A stretch of DNA of 64,000 bases, taken from assembly GCF_000425645.1 (NCBI RefSeq), contig NZ_KE384430.1, positions 1-64,000 on the forward strand, read 5' to 3'. The translations under genes were made by a program, and so were the position numbers. The stretch comes from Gaetbulibacter saemankumensis DSM 17032 (GTDB lineage Bacteria > Bacteroidota > Bacteroidia > Flavobacteriales > Flavobacteriaceae). The notes below the pieces were generated by a model that was not told the origin of the DNA, ran no database searches, and worked only from the letters and a program-made list of their open reading frames with translations. Of the stretch, positions 17,828 through 26,670 are shown piece after piece (the first letter of the stretch is position 1; the number at the start of each line of letters is the position of its first letter).

Positions 17828-18280
17828 ATGAAAAAAATTCTATTCGCTTTTTTAATTGGTGTATTATCCATTTTAGACATCGGTGCTCAAGTCGAATACA
17901 AAGTTATAACAAGTATTGAATCTATTGTCCCTAACGGCATAGGACGGTCACGTTTAATTTCTGCAGTTGAAGAAAAAGACTATAAAGATTTCACTTCCGA
18001 ACAAACTGAAGACGACCATACCCGAAATAAATCTAATCGTGGAGATATTCGGGTAAAAGATTTCGAAGAAACAAAACTTTTAAACTTCTATAATATTGGG
18101 GGTATTCGCTTTCAAAACATTGCAGCTAATGATGCTGTTGTAAGTTCAAAAATAAACAGCATGATTGAAGAAGGCTGGGAATTAGCCTTTGTAACCAGTG
18201 CCGTTGAAAGTGATGCCGGCAAAGATGATGGTAATGGAATTTTTATAACCCGGTATATTTTCAAACGACTTAAATCATAA
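17828..18280 (+). CDS. Exported small protein, function unknown
   Basis: A 150-residue protein with a signal peptide (MKKILFAFLIGVLSILDIGAQ, cleavage near residue 21). The mature part begins EYKVI and has a late segment SMIEEGWELAFVTSA followed by IFITRYIFKR. This pattern, a strand, a helix with EGWEL, then a strand ending in a basic tail, recalls DUF4177-like domains, but I cannot confirm it. It is divergent from rsgA and 40 bases upstream of a predicted outer-membrane barrel, with which it is likely cotranscribed. Confidence 0.65.
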   Translation: MKKILFAFLIGVLSILDIGAQVEYKVITSIESIVPNGIGRSRLISAVEEKDYKDFTSEQTEDDHTRNKSNRGDIRVKDFEETKLLNFYNIGGIRFQNIAANDAVVSSKINSMIEEGWELAFVTSAVESDAGKDDGNGIFITRYIFKRLKS

Positions 18281-18320
18281 CTAACTTGATAACTTTTAAA
18301 ATATCAACAAAATATAGCCG

Positions 18321-19007
18321 ATGAAAAAAATCTATATTCTCATAGTTTTTTTATTTTCAGGTTACACCATGCACTCTCAAATATTACTTTCTTTACTATT
18401 TGGCGACAAATTAAATTCTGATGGTATAGAATTCGGCTTAGATGGAGGTCTAAATTGGTCTGACATCTCTGGTTTAGAAACGAGTGATAAACTCACTTCG
18501 TTCAACATTGGGTTTTATTTAAATTTAAGATTAAAATCACAATGGCATCTTAGTACTGGAATTTTGGCAAAATCTAATTTAGGTGTCGACAAATTAACGT
18601 CGAACGAATTAAATTTTCTTGGTATTATTCCTTATGAAGAAAACGGAACATACAGCCAAAAGATAAATTATTTTATAGCTCCAGCGTTAATAAAATATGT
18701 TTTCAAAAACAGGATACACGTGGAATTAGGTCCTCAATTCGGAATTAAATATCGCGCCTGGGTTGAATTCAACTCAGAAACAGATAAGAAAGAAATAAAT
18801 ATAAAAGAGTTCAACAAAGATCGGATTAACTTTTTTGATTCCGGAATAGCTATAGGCTCTGGTTATAAATTAATGGCCGAAAATGGGATAACCTTAGGAA
18901 TTAGATATTACCTCGGACTTACAAATGTATATAGAGGTTTTAAAAACACCAGAAACAATTCCATCTTTTTAAAAGTAAACATCCCGATGGGCGGTGGAAA
19001 AAATTAA
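18321..19007 (+). CDS. Outer-membrane beta-barrel protein (PorT-like fold)
   Basis: A 228-residue protein with a signal peptide ending near YTMHSQ. The mature part alternates hydrophobic and polar residues with repeated Gly-aromatic turns (GLDGGLNWSD, FNIGFYLNLRLKSQW, LGPQFGIKYRA, LGIRYYLGLTNVY), as in the eight-stranded OMP_b-brl_2/PorT-like family common in Bacteroidetes. Function is unknown. It follows the small exported protein gene and is closed by a bidirectional terminator. Confidence 0.75.
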   Translation: MKKIYILIVFLFSGYTMHSQILLSLLFGDKLNSDGIEFGLDGGLNWSDISGLETSDKLTSFNIGFYLNLRLKSQWHLSTGILAKSNLGVDKLTSNELNFLGIIPYEENGTYSQKINYFIAPALIKYVFKNRIHVELGPQFGIKYRAWVEFNSETDKKEINIKEFNKDRINFFDSGIAIGSGYKLMAENGITLGIRYYLGLTNVYRGFKNTRNNSIFLKVNIPMGGGKN

Positions 19008-19054
19008 TTTAAATTTTAAAACGTAATGATTAAATACTTTGAATAAATTCAAAT

Positions 19055-19086
19055 AAAAAAGGGCTCGCTGATTCGAGCCCTTTTTT
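19055..19086. terminator. Bidirectional terminator between convergent units
   Basis: AAAAAAGGGCTCG (19055-19067) and its complement (19074-19086) flank a 6-base loop, with A-run on one side and T-run on the other. It serves the plus-strand barrel gene and the minus-strand aromatic operon. Confidence 0.88.
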
Positions 19087-19088
19087 AT

Positions 19089-20171
19089 TTATCCATTTAA
19101 AATCTTTTCCTGATGATTTATAGACTCTTGATGGATTGCTTTAAACATTTTTAAAATAAATTCTTCACTTAAGCCATGTTGCTCACCTTCAAGCACCATT
19201 TTTCCTAAAATTTCATTCCAACGCTTACTTTGTAATACCGCAACGTTTTTCTCCTTTTTAAGAGTCCCAATACCGTCGGCAACAATCATACGCTTACCTA
19301 ATAAATCGATAATTTGATTATCAATCACATCTATCTGTGCTCTTAAATTATCTAAGGATTTATTGTATTCTGCCTCAGAATCAGTTTCTTTTCTAATTTT
19401 CAAATCTTTCATGATTTGAACCAATGTAGATGGTGTTACTTGTTGAGCAGCATCACTCCAAGCATTTTCAGGATCGTAATGCGTTTCAATCATTAAGCCA
19501 TCAAAATTTAAATCTAATGCCTCTTGGGATACATCAAAAATCATATCACGCTTTCCAGTAATATGGGAAGGATCATTAATTAATGGAATATCTGGGAATC
19601 GATTTTGAAACTCAATTGCCAATTGCCATTCAGGAATATTGCGATATTTTGTTTTTTGATACGTCGAGAACCCTCTATGTATAGCTCCGATATTTTTAAC
19701 TCCCGAATTATAAATTCTTTCAATACCACCTAACCATAATGATAAATCCGGATTTACGGGGTTTTTAATTAACACGGGCTTATCCGTGCCCTCTAAGGCA
19801 TCTGCAATCTCTTGCATAATAAATGGACTTACAGTAGAACGAGCCCCAATCCAAAGTAAATCAACATCATGCTCTAAAGCTAGCTTTACATGTGCTGCGT
19901 TTGCTACTTCAGTACACACTTTCATTCCGGTTTCGGCCTTTACTTTTTGCAACCACTTTAATCCTAATGCTCCAACACCTTCAAACATACCAGGGCGTGT
20001 TCTAGGTTTCCAGATTCCTGCTCTAAAATAACTTACATCTGTATCTTTCAGCTCATGAGCTATTTTTAAAACTTGCTCTTCTGTTTCCGCACTACATGGA
20101 CCTGCAATCACTAAGGGATGATCTAAATTTAAATCATCTAACCAGGTTCTCATTTCTTTTTTGTTTTCCAT
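19089..20171 (-). CDS. Bifunctional DAHP synthase / chorismate mutase
   Basis: The N-terminal part (about 1-260) is a type I-beta DAHP synthase (VIAGPCSAE near residue 22, FRAGIWKPRTRP, GARST, KNPVNPD, INDPSHITGKRD). It joins phosphoenolpyruvate and erythrose 4-phosphate to open the shikimate pathway. The C-terminal part (about 270-360) is an AroQ chorismate mutase with LRAQIDVIDNQIIDLLGKRM, turning chorismate to prephenate. The fused mutase may also serve as the inhibitor-sensing domain, as in related fusions. It is the last gene of the pheA operon, 11 bases after tyrA, and ends at a terminator. Confidence 0.93.
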   Translation of the reverse strand: MENKKEMRTWLDDLNLDHPLVIAGPCSAETEEQVLKIAHELKDTDVSYFRAGIWKPRTRPGMFEGVGALGLKWLQKVKAETGMKVCTEVANAAHVKLALEHDVDLLWIGARSTVSPFIMQEIADALEGTDKPVLIKNPVNPDLSLWLGGIERIYNSGVKNIGAIHRGFSTYQKTKYRNIPEWQLAIEFQNRFPDIPLINDPSHITGKRDMIFDVSQEALDLNFDGLMIETHYDPENAWSDAAQQVTPSTLVQIMKDLKIRKETDSEAEYNKSLDNLRAQIDVIDNQIIDLLGKRMIVADGIGTLKKEKNVAVLQSKRWNEILGKMVLEGEQHGLSEEFILKMFKAIHQESINHQEKILNG

Positions 20172-20182
20172 AATTTTAATAC

Positions 20183-21034
20183 TTAACTAATTCCTTTTAA
20201 TATGTCTTTTATATGATTGGTGTTTTTCATCTCATTAAAAATGGCATCATAATCATTGTTTGTCATGAGTTCTTTAAAATGAGTTAGATTATTAATATAT
20301 TCTTCCAGTGTTTCAATAACATTATCCTTATTTTGTCGGAATATGGGTGTCCACATTTCGGGTGAACTCTTAGCTAGCCTCACTGTTGAAGCAAATCCAC
20401 TTCCTGCCATATCGAAAATATCACGCTCATTTCTTTCCTTTTCAATAACCGTTTTTCCGAGCATAAATGAACTGATATGCGACAAATGAGACACATAAGC
20501 TATGTGTTTATCATGTGCCTCCGGATTCATATAGCGAATACGCATACCAATAGATTTAAATAAATCTAAAGCCTTTTCCTGTAATTTAAATGTGGTTTTC
20601 TCTACCTCACAAATAATATTTGTTTTACCAATGAATAAGCCGCTCAATGCCGCCGATGGTCCAGAATATTCTGTACCTGCGATAGGATGCATGGCTAAGA
20701 AGTTACGACGTTTCGGATGGTTTTCAACCACTTTACAGATATCTGCTTTAGTAGAACCTGCATCAACTACCAATGCATCATCAGAAATCTTATCTAAGAT
20801 CGTTGGTAATAATTTAACCGTCGCATCAACTGGAATCGCAACAATTACTAAATCAGCATTAACAACATCTTCTAATGTTGCTTTCTTATCAATAATTTTT
20901 AGTGCTAAAGCTTCATCCAAAGTAGATTGGTTTCTGCCAATACCATAAATTACAGAGTCTGGATTTTTTTCCTTTATATCCTTAGCCAGACTTCCGCCTA
21001 TTAAACCAACTCCTATTACGTATATATTTTTCAT
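20183..21034 (-). CDS. tyrA: Prephenate dehydrogenase
   Basis: TyrA oxidatively decarboxylates prephenate to 4-hydroxyphenylpyruvate for tyrosine. The 283-residue protein has an N-terminal NAD(P)-binding motif VIGVGLIGGSLA, then VIVAIPVD and the conserved AMHPIAGTEYSGP block near residue 115. There is no ACT domain, so feedback must act elsewhere. The start overlaps the end of the upstream aminotransferase by four bases. Confidence 0.93.
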   Translation of the reverse strand: MKNIYVIGVGLIGGSLAKDIKEKNPDSVIYGIGRNQSTLDEALALKIIDKKATLEDVVNADLVIVAIPVDATVKLLPTILDKISDDALVVDAGSTKADICKVVENHPKRRNFLAMHPIAGTEYSGPSAALSGLFIGKTNIICEVEKTTFKLQEKALDLFKSIGMRIRYMNPEAHDKHIAYVSHLSHISSFMLGKTVIEKERNERDIFDMAGSGFASTVRLAKSSPEMWTPIFRQNKDNVIETLEEYINNLTHFKELMTNNDYDAIFNEMKNTNHIKDILKGIS

Positions 21035-22176
21035 TTCAATCTTTCAATGGCTTCTTCTAAAACTTCGGTAGTAGCACACAAGGAAAACCTTATATACCCT
21101 TCTCCCTGACTTCCGAAAATAGTTCCTGGTGTTATAAATACATGTTTGTTCTTTAAAATAGAATCAATAAAATCCTCTGCATCGATTCCCACAGGTAATT
21201 TGGCCCAAACGAACATACCAGTGGCATTTTTATCGTAGGTACAATTTAACAATTCGGCCATCTTCCAAACTAAATCACGGCGCTGTTGGTAAACATTATT
21301 AAGAGTAACAAACCACATTTCTGAGCATTTTAAAGCTTCTATAGCTCCTTTCTGAATTCCGTAAAACATACCTGAATCCATATTACTTTTAACCTTTAAC
21401 ACATGACTTATGTTCTCACTACTTCCTAACACCATACCAACGCGCCATCCGGCCATATTAAAGGTCTTGCTAAGTGAATTCAACTCTAAACAAACATCCT
21501 TTGCTCCTGGAACTGCCAAAATACTTTTAGGATTATCATTTAACACAAAACTGTAAGGATTATCGTTCACAATTAGAATGTTATGTTTTTTACCAAATGC
21601 CACTAACGCTTCGAAAACATACTTGCTAGGCTGCGCCCCCGTTGGCATATGGGGATAATTTACCCACATAATTTTAACCTTAGATAAATCGATAGCTTCT
21701 AAAGCTTTAAAATCGGGCATCCAATTATTGGTTTCATCCAATTCATAAAACACAGGTTTCGCACCTAACAATTTAGTCACTGACTGATAAGTAGGGTAAC
21801 CCGGGTTTGGAATTAACACTTCATCGCCTTCGTTAAGAAAAGCCATAGAAATATGCATAATTCCTTCTTTACTCCCCATTAATGGTAACACCTCGGTTAC
21901 CGGACTCACATTCACTGAAAAGTGATTCTTATAAAATTGCGCCATCGCTTCTCGCAACTCCGGAAGCCCTTGATAACTTTGATATTTATGCGCCACAGGA
22001 CTTGTTAAACCTTCAACTAAGGCTTCAATAACCTTTTGTGGCGGTTGTAAATCTGGGCTACCTATTCCTAAATTAATTATAGGTTTACCACTAGCTACCA
22101 GCGCACTTACCTCTCTTAATTTTTTAGAGAAGTAGTATTCCTCAACCGTGTGTAACCTATCTGCTACTTCTATCAT
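21031..22176 (-). CDS. PLP-dependent aminotransferase (probable aromatic/prephenate transaminase)
   Basis: A 381-residue fold-type I aminotransferase of class I/II with NLGIGSPDLQPP, the PNPGYPTY segment, a YPHMPTG segment in place of the more usual NPxNPTG, and the PLP-binding lysine in SLSKTFNMAGWR (Lys237). Set between pheA and tyrA with four-base overlaps on both sides, it very probably transaminates phenylpyruvate and hydroxyphenylpyruvate, or prephenate. The exact amino donor and acceptor cannot be read from sequence. Confidence 0.85.
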   Translation of the reverse strand: MIEVADRLHTVEEYYFSKKLREVSALVASGKPIINLGIGSPDLQPPQKVIEALVEGLTSPVAHKYQSYQGLPELREAMAQFYKNHFSVNVSPVTEVLPLMGSKEGIMHISMAFLNEGDEVLIPNPGYPTYQSVTKLLGAKPVFYELDETNNWMPDFKALEAIDLSKVKIMWVNYPHMPTGAQPSKYVFEALVAFGKKHNILIVNDNPYSFVLNDNPKSILAVPGAKDVCLELNSLSKTFNMAGWRVGMVLGSSENISHVLKVKSNMDSGMFYGIQKGAIEALKCSEMWFVTLNNVYQQRRDLVWKMAELLNCTYDKNATGMFVWAKLPVGIDAEDFIDSILKNKHVFITPGTIFGSQGEGYIRFSLCATTEVLEEAIERLK

Positions 22177-23000
22177 TTTTTTCCTTTTTTATATTCACCA
22201 AGCACCTTAAAATTAAGGGCCATAATATCCATCAACGATTTTGCCTTTTTAAAATCATTATAAACCTCAAAAGTAATATCTACAAAAAAGGCATACTTCC
22301 ATGGAGTTTCAACAATGGGTAACGATTGTATTTTAGTTAAATTCAATTTACAATCGCTCATCACATTTAATATAGCCGCTAAACTTCCGCGTTTGTGATC
22401 TGCCTCAAATTTTATTGACGCTTTATTTATATCATTTTCAGCGACTTCAGAATTAACACGCTTTACAATAACAAATCGTGTTTCGTTATGATTAATGGTC
22501 TGAATGCTTCTCGCTAAAATGTCTAATTCAAATATCTCGGCTGCCTTAACACTTGCAATAGCACCAACACCCGATAATTGTTTCTCTTGAATTCTTTGAG
22601 CCACTTCAGCGGTATCTTTATCTTCAACTAATTTGATATGCGGATGCAACTTAAAAAACTCCTTACATTGCAATAGTGCCATTGGATGAGAATACACCTC
22701 TTTAATGTCTTTTACAATTTGATTTGGCAATGCCAATAAATTATGCTGGATATCTAAATAATGCTCCCCAACAATATGCAACCCGAATTTATCTATTAGC
22801 GCATAATTAGGAATAATAGAACCCGCAATTGAGTTTTCTAAAGCCATAATGGCAGCATCACAACTTTTGGTTATAAGAGAATCTACAACCCCATCGAAGG
22901 TTAAACACTCAATAACATCAACTGACTCATCAAAAAATTGCTGAGACACAATATGATGAAATGACCCCCTTACCCCTTGTATAGCTACTGTTTTTATCAC
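22173..23000 (-). CDS. pheA: Prephenate dehydratase
   Basis: PheA converts prephenate to phenylpyruvate. The 275-residue protein has the catalytic region (about 1-180; IQGVRGSFHH, MALENSIAGSI, SHPMALLQC, NHNETRFVIV) and a C-terminal ACT domain (about 195-270; KRGSLAAILNVMSDCKLNLTKI) that normally binds phenylalanine for feedback. The start codon is GTG at 23000. It is the first gene of a four-gene aromatic operon. Its leader holds an aromatic-rich peptide and a terminator. Confidence 0.94.
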   Translation of the reverse strand: MIKTVAIQGVRGSFHHIVSQQFFDESVDVIECLTFDGVVDSLITKSCDAAIMALENSIAGSIIPNYALIDKFGLHIVGEHYLDIQHNLLALPNQIVKDIKEVYSHPMALLQCKEFFKLHPHIKLVEDKDTAEVAQRIQEKQLSGVGAIASVKAAEIFELDILARSIQTINHNETRFVIVKRVNSEVAENDINKASIKFEADHKRGSLAAILNVMSDCKLNLTKIQSLPIVETPWKYAFFVDITFEVYNDFKKAKSLMDIMALNFKVLGEYKKGKK

Positions 23001-23069
23001 AATTTAATAGTCTTATTAACTAACAATATCTGTTTATTTTAAAATTACGATGACCTTTGAGTGTTTTGT

Positions 23070-23100
23070 AAAAAAAAAGTCTCGATTTTCATCGAGACTT
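23070..23100 (-). terminator. Attenuator terminator in the pheA operon leader
   Basis: On the minus strand AAGTCTCGAT and ATCGAGACTT form a perfect 10-bp stem with a GAAA loop, followed by a run of nine T. It lies 69 bases before the pheA start and after the leader peptide stop. No minus-strand gene precedes it, so its natural role is premature termination of the pheA operon transcript. Its 5' arm (23098-23091) can instead pair with the leader segment 23142-23135 over 8 bp with two G-U pairs. Confidence 0.8.
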
Positions 23101-23121
23101 ATATTTAATTTATGCTATAAA

Positions 23122-23205
23122 TTATACATACAACGCCCCGATTTCTTTGCTAAAAAAGAAATAAAACCAGTTGTTAAAATATGTATAATACACTGTTGTT
23201 CTCAT
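23122..23205 (-). CDS. Aromatic leader peptide of the pheA operon attenuator
   Basis: A 27-residue frame starting ATG at 23205: MRTTVYYTYFNNWFYFFF followed by nine more residues. Five Phe, five Tyr and one Trp make up 11 of 27 residues, ten of them between residues 6 and 18. Its stop is 21 bases before the attenuator stem. This is the design of classical ribosome-mediated attenuation: stalling for lack of charged tRNA-Phe or tRNA-Tyr would free the antiterminator segment (23142-23135), while finishing the peptide would mask it. The downstream genes make Phe and Tyr. Expression is inferred. Confidence 0.75.
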   Translation of the reverse strand: MRTTVYYTYFNNWFYFFFSKEIGALYV

Positions 23206-23215
23206 AATTATGTGG

Positions 23216-23223
23216 CTAAAGTA
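23216..23223 (-). promoter_or_regulatory. Possible -7 box of the pheA leader
   Basis: TACTTTAG on the minus strand is one base off TAnnTTTG and ends ten bases before the leader peptide ATG. Confidence 0.35.
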
Positions 23224-23469
23224 ATTAATATTTTAAAATTTAAAAATCCTTTAAAAACTTTTTTTACTTTTTAATTGTAAGTTTTACAGAATTTACAGTA
23301 AACCCTAATTTGAAATATACAATATGAAATCAATCTTTAATTTTTCTAACACATCTTAAAAATTAGTTAAAATTTTGTTCTGGTAGTTTATCGCTATTTA
23401 AGTTATTTTTCATCGTAGATAAATTTTAAATTTAGATTAGGCTATCGTATCAGTGCATAGAAATATTAT

Positions 23470-23477
23470 TATTTTTG
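23470..23477 (+). promoter_or_regulatory. -7 promoter box of gldA
   Basis: TATTTTTG is a perfect TAnnTTTG box 16 bases before the gldA ATG, giving a leader of roughly ten bases. The rest of the gap to 23223 is AT-rich with no recognised signal. Confidence 0.55.
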
Positions 23478-23493
23478 AACAAACAATTACAAC

Positions 23494-24387
23494 ATGTCTA
23501 TTCAAGTAGTCGGAATTTCAAAACAGTATGGTAGCCAAAAAGCTTTAAACAATGTTTCATTTAAAGTAAACAAACCTGAAATTGTTGGATTCTTAGGTCC
23601 TAATGGTGCCGGAAAATCGACTATGATGAAAATTCTAACCACCTATTTAAAATCTTCTGAAGGTAGTGCTACGGTAAACGGCTATTCCATAGACAGTGAT
23701 AAAAAAGAGGTTCAAAAAAGTGTGGGCTATCTACCTGAACACAATCCGCTTTATTTAGACATGTATGTTAAGGAATACCTGGCTTTCAATGCCAATATCT
23801 ATAAAGTATCTAAACTTCGTATTGCGGAAGTAATCGAACAAACCGGGTTAACCCCTGAGGCTCACAAAAAAATAGGCCAACTTTCTAAAGGGTATCGCCA
23901 GCGTGTAGGATTGGCCAATGCCTTATTACATGATCCTGAAGTATTAATTTTAGATGAACCTACAACGGGTTTAGATCCAAACCAATTAATTGATATCAGA
24001 TCCCTTATAAAATTGATTGGACAAACTAAAACCGTTTTTCTATCAACCCATATCATGCAGGAGGTTGAAGCTATGTGTGATCGGGTTATTATCATTAACA
24101 AGGGAGAAATTGTTGCAGACAAAAAATTAAAAGAGTTACGTGATGAAAAAGAGCAGGTTGTTATTGTTGAGTTCGACTATCGCGTTGAAGATGCTTTTCT
24201 CTTAAATCTACCTCATGTTAAGCAGGTTGTTAATACCTACGACTTTGTTTATGAAATTACCTTCAACACCCCTAATGATATGCGTTCGCATGTTTTTGAT
24301 TTTGCCCACGACAACGAATTAAAAATTCTTCAGTTAAATCAAAAGAATATGAGTCTGGAATCACTTTTCAGAGAGTTAACTAACTAA
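23494..24387 (+). CDS. gldA: Gliding motility ABC transporter ATP-binding subunit GldA
   Basis: A 297-residue ABC ATPase with Walker A GPNGAGKST (about residue 35), the signature LSKGYRQRVGLANAL and Walker B VLILDEPTTGLDP. Length and C-terminal region (ending LESLFRELTN) fit GldA, which with GldF and GldG forms an ABC transporter needed for gliding in Flavobacteriia. gldF and gldG are not adjacent here; in Flavobacterium johnsoniae gldA also lies apart from gldFG. A generic ABC export ATPase is the alternative. Confidence 0.85.
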   Translation: MSIQVVGISKQYGSQKALNNVSFKVNKPEIVGFLGPNGAGKSTMMKILTTYLKSSEGSATVNGYSIDSDKKEVQKSVGYLPEHNPLYLDMYVKEYLAFNANIYKVSKLRIAEVIEQTGLTPEAHKKIGQLSKGYRQRVGLANALLHDPEVLILDEPTTGLDPNQLIDIRSLIKLIGQTKTVFLSTHIMQEVEAMCDRVIIINKGEIVADKKLKELRDEKEQVVIVEFDYRVEDAFLLNLPHVKQVVNTYDFVYEITFNTPNDMRSHVFDFAHDNELKILQLNQKNMSLESLFRELTN

Positions 24388-24552
24388 TTAAAGCTCACAT
24401 AATTCACATAAATTTAACGATTTAGATAACGATTTTTGTTAATTGTATGACAAATATCATCTTACATTGTATCATGTGCTATTAATTTTGCACACGTATT
24501 ATGCAAGCATAAAATATTTATAAGCATAATATTTTAAAAGCTCATAAAATAC

Positions 24553-24560
24553 TATCTTTA
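24553..24560 (+). promoter_or_regulatory. Possible -7 box of pta-ackA
   Basis: TATCTTTA differs by one base from TAnnTTTG and lies 19 bases before the pta ATG. Confidence 0.35.
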
Positions 24561-24579
24561 TAAAACAATACATTGAAAC

Positions 24580-26667
24580 ATGAGTAAAGGAATTTACGTA
24601 GCAACCATCGAACCTAACAGTGGGAAATCTGTAATAATTTTAGGTTTAATGCGTATGCTTTTGGGAAAAACCGCTAAAGTAGGCTACTTCAGACCAATAA
24701 TAAATGATTTAGAATCTGGCGAAACGGATAATCATATTAACACGATACTTTCTCATTTTGAGTTAGATATTAACTACAAAAGAACTTTTGCTTTTACACG
24801 TAGTGAAGTACTAGATTTGTACAATAATGGACGCTCAGGAGAAGTAATTGATGGCATTATAAAAAAATACAAAGACCTAGAAGATAAATTCGATTTCATC
24901 CTTGTTGAAGGCACCGATTTTTCGCATGAAAATTCTAGCTTAGAATTAGATTTAAACATCTTAATCTCTAAAAATTTAAGTTTACCTGTTATTATTGTAA
25001 TGCAGGGTGATAAAAAATCTCATAAAGAAATTGTAGACAGTGCACAACTAGCTCACGACACATTCAAACAAAGTGTTGAAGTATTATCTATAATTACTAA
25101 CAAAGTAAATTTAGATGATGTCGATACATTAAAACAATTACTTGAAAAACGCATTTCAAATACCGATATTACAGTAATTCCTAAAATACATAGCTTGGCT
25201 AGTCCAACAATAAAAGAAGTTGTAAAGGCTCTTGACGGAAATATTTTATTTGGAAAGGAGCTCGTTAATAACCTCATTGAAAACTTTAGTGTAGGTGCTA
25301 TGCAATTGCGGAATTACCTAACACATTTAAAAGATAATTCTTTAGTAATAACGCCTGGCGATCGTGCCGATATTATTCTGGGTGCCCTACAAGCAAATAT
25401 TTCTAAAAATTACCCTAAAATATCTGGAATTGTTTTAACAGGAGGATTAATTCCAGAAGATCCCATACTACAGTTAATTGAAGGTTTATCAAGTGTAGTA
25501 CCTATAATTAGTGTTGGGGCTGGCACATATTATACCAGTAATAGTATTGGTAATATTAAATCTAGAATTTACGCTCAGAATACTGAAAAAATCACAACAG
25601 CCATTTCTACTTTCGAGCAACACGTTGACACTGATAGTTTAGCTGATAAATTAATAACATTCGAATCTGATGTATTCACGCCAAGAATGTTCCAATACAT
25701 GTTATTACAACGCGCCTTAAAAGACAAAAAACACATTGTATTACCTGAAGGCTATGATGAACGTGTCCTACGTGCGGCATCACGTTTAATAAATGCTCAG
25801 GTGGTTGATTTAACACTTATTGGCGAAGCAGATAAAATTAAAGAACGTGTTGAAAAATTAGATATCTCTTTAGACTTAGATAAAATAAACATTGTTAATC
25901 CTGTTGAATCTGAATATTACGACGATTATGTTAATACATTCTACGAACTAAGAAAACATAAAAACGTAAACTTAGAAATGGCACGTGATGCTATGGCCGA
26001 TGTTTCTTATTTCGGTACTATGATGATTTACAAAGGTCATGCCGACGGTATGGTATCTGGGGCTGTGCATACCACGCAGCACACCTTACGTCCTGCATTA
26101 CAATTTATTAAAACAAAACCAGGTGTAAACATCGTATCTTCCATATTCTTTATGTGTTTAGAAGATCGAATTTCTGTTTTCGGAGACTGCGCCATCAACC
26201 CTAATCCCAATGCTGAACAATTAGCAGAAATTGCTGTTTCCTCAGCCGAAACGGCTAAAAACTTTGGTATCGACCCTAAAGTAGCTATGCTTTCGTACTC
26301 ATCAGGATCATCAGGAAAAGGAGCTGATGTTGAAAAAGTTAGAGAAGCCACAGAGATTGTAAAATCTCAAAATCCAAATATTAAAATAGAAGGTCCTATT
26401 CAATATGATGCCGCAGTAGATACGCGCATCGGAAAAAGTAAAATGCCAGATTCTGAAGTTGCAGGTAATGCCAGCGTACTTATTTTCCCCGATTTAAATA
26501 CAGGTAATAACACTTATAAGGCCGTACAACGCGAAACAGGTGCCTTAGCTATCGGTCCCGTATTACAAGGACTTAACAAACCTGTTAACGATTTAAGTAG
26601 AGGCTGTACTGTAGACGATATTTACAGTACCGTAATAATAACCGCCATTCAAGCACAAGAGCTTTAA
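24580..26667 (+). CDS. pta: Phosphate acetyltransferase (long form)
   Basis: Pta interconverts acetyl-CoA and acetyl phosphate. The 695-residue long form has an N-terminal AAA_26/BioD-like domain (ATIEPNSGKSVIILGLMRML), a central DRTGG-type domain (about 220-330; seen as VITPGDRADIILGA and IVLTGGLIPEDP) and the C-terminal catalytic domain (about 370-690; VLPEGYDERVLRAA, DGMVSGAVHTTQHTLRPAL, MLSYSSGSSGKG). The regulatory N-terminal part is intact. It is followed after three bases by ackA. Confidence 0.94.
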   Translation: MSKGIYVATIEPNSGKSVIILGLMRMLLGKTAKVGYFRPIINDLESGETDNHINTILSHFELDINYKRTFAFTRSEVLDLYNNGRSGEVIDGIIKKYKDLEDKFDFILVEGTDFSHENSSLELDLNILISKNLSLPVIIVMQGDKKSHKEIVDSAQLAHDTFKQSVEVLSIITNKVNLDDVDTLKQLLEKRISNTDITVIPKIHSLASPTIKEVVKALDGNILFGKELVNNLIENFSVGAMQLRNYLTHLKDNSLVITPGDRADIILGALQANISKNYPKISGIVLTGGLIPEDPILQLIEGLSSVVPIISVGAGTYYTSNSIGNIKSRIYAQNTEKITTAISTFEQHVDTDSLADKLITFESDVFTPRMFQYMLLQRALKDKKHIVLPEGYDERVLRAASRLINAQVVDLTLIGEADKIKERVEKLDISLDLDKINIVNPVESEYYDDYVNTFYELRKHKNVNLEMARDAMADVSYFGTMMIYKGHADGMVSGAVHTTQHTLRPALQFIKTKPGVNIVSSIFFMCLEDRISVFGDCAINPNPNAEQLAEIAVSSAETAKNFGIDPKVAMLSYSSGSSGKGADVEKVREATEIVKSQNPNIKIEGPIQYDAAVDTRIGKSKMPDSEVAGNASVLIFPDLNTGNNTYKAVQRETGALAIGPVLQGLNKPVNDLSRGCTVDDIYSTVIITAIQAQEL

Positions 26668-26670
26668 AAC

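Noticed and set aside
23050-23274. Plus-strand 74-residue frame opposite the pheA leader
   Set aside because: It runs antisense through the terminator and the aromatic leader peptide; its Lys/Phe richness comes from the AT-rich complement.
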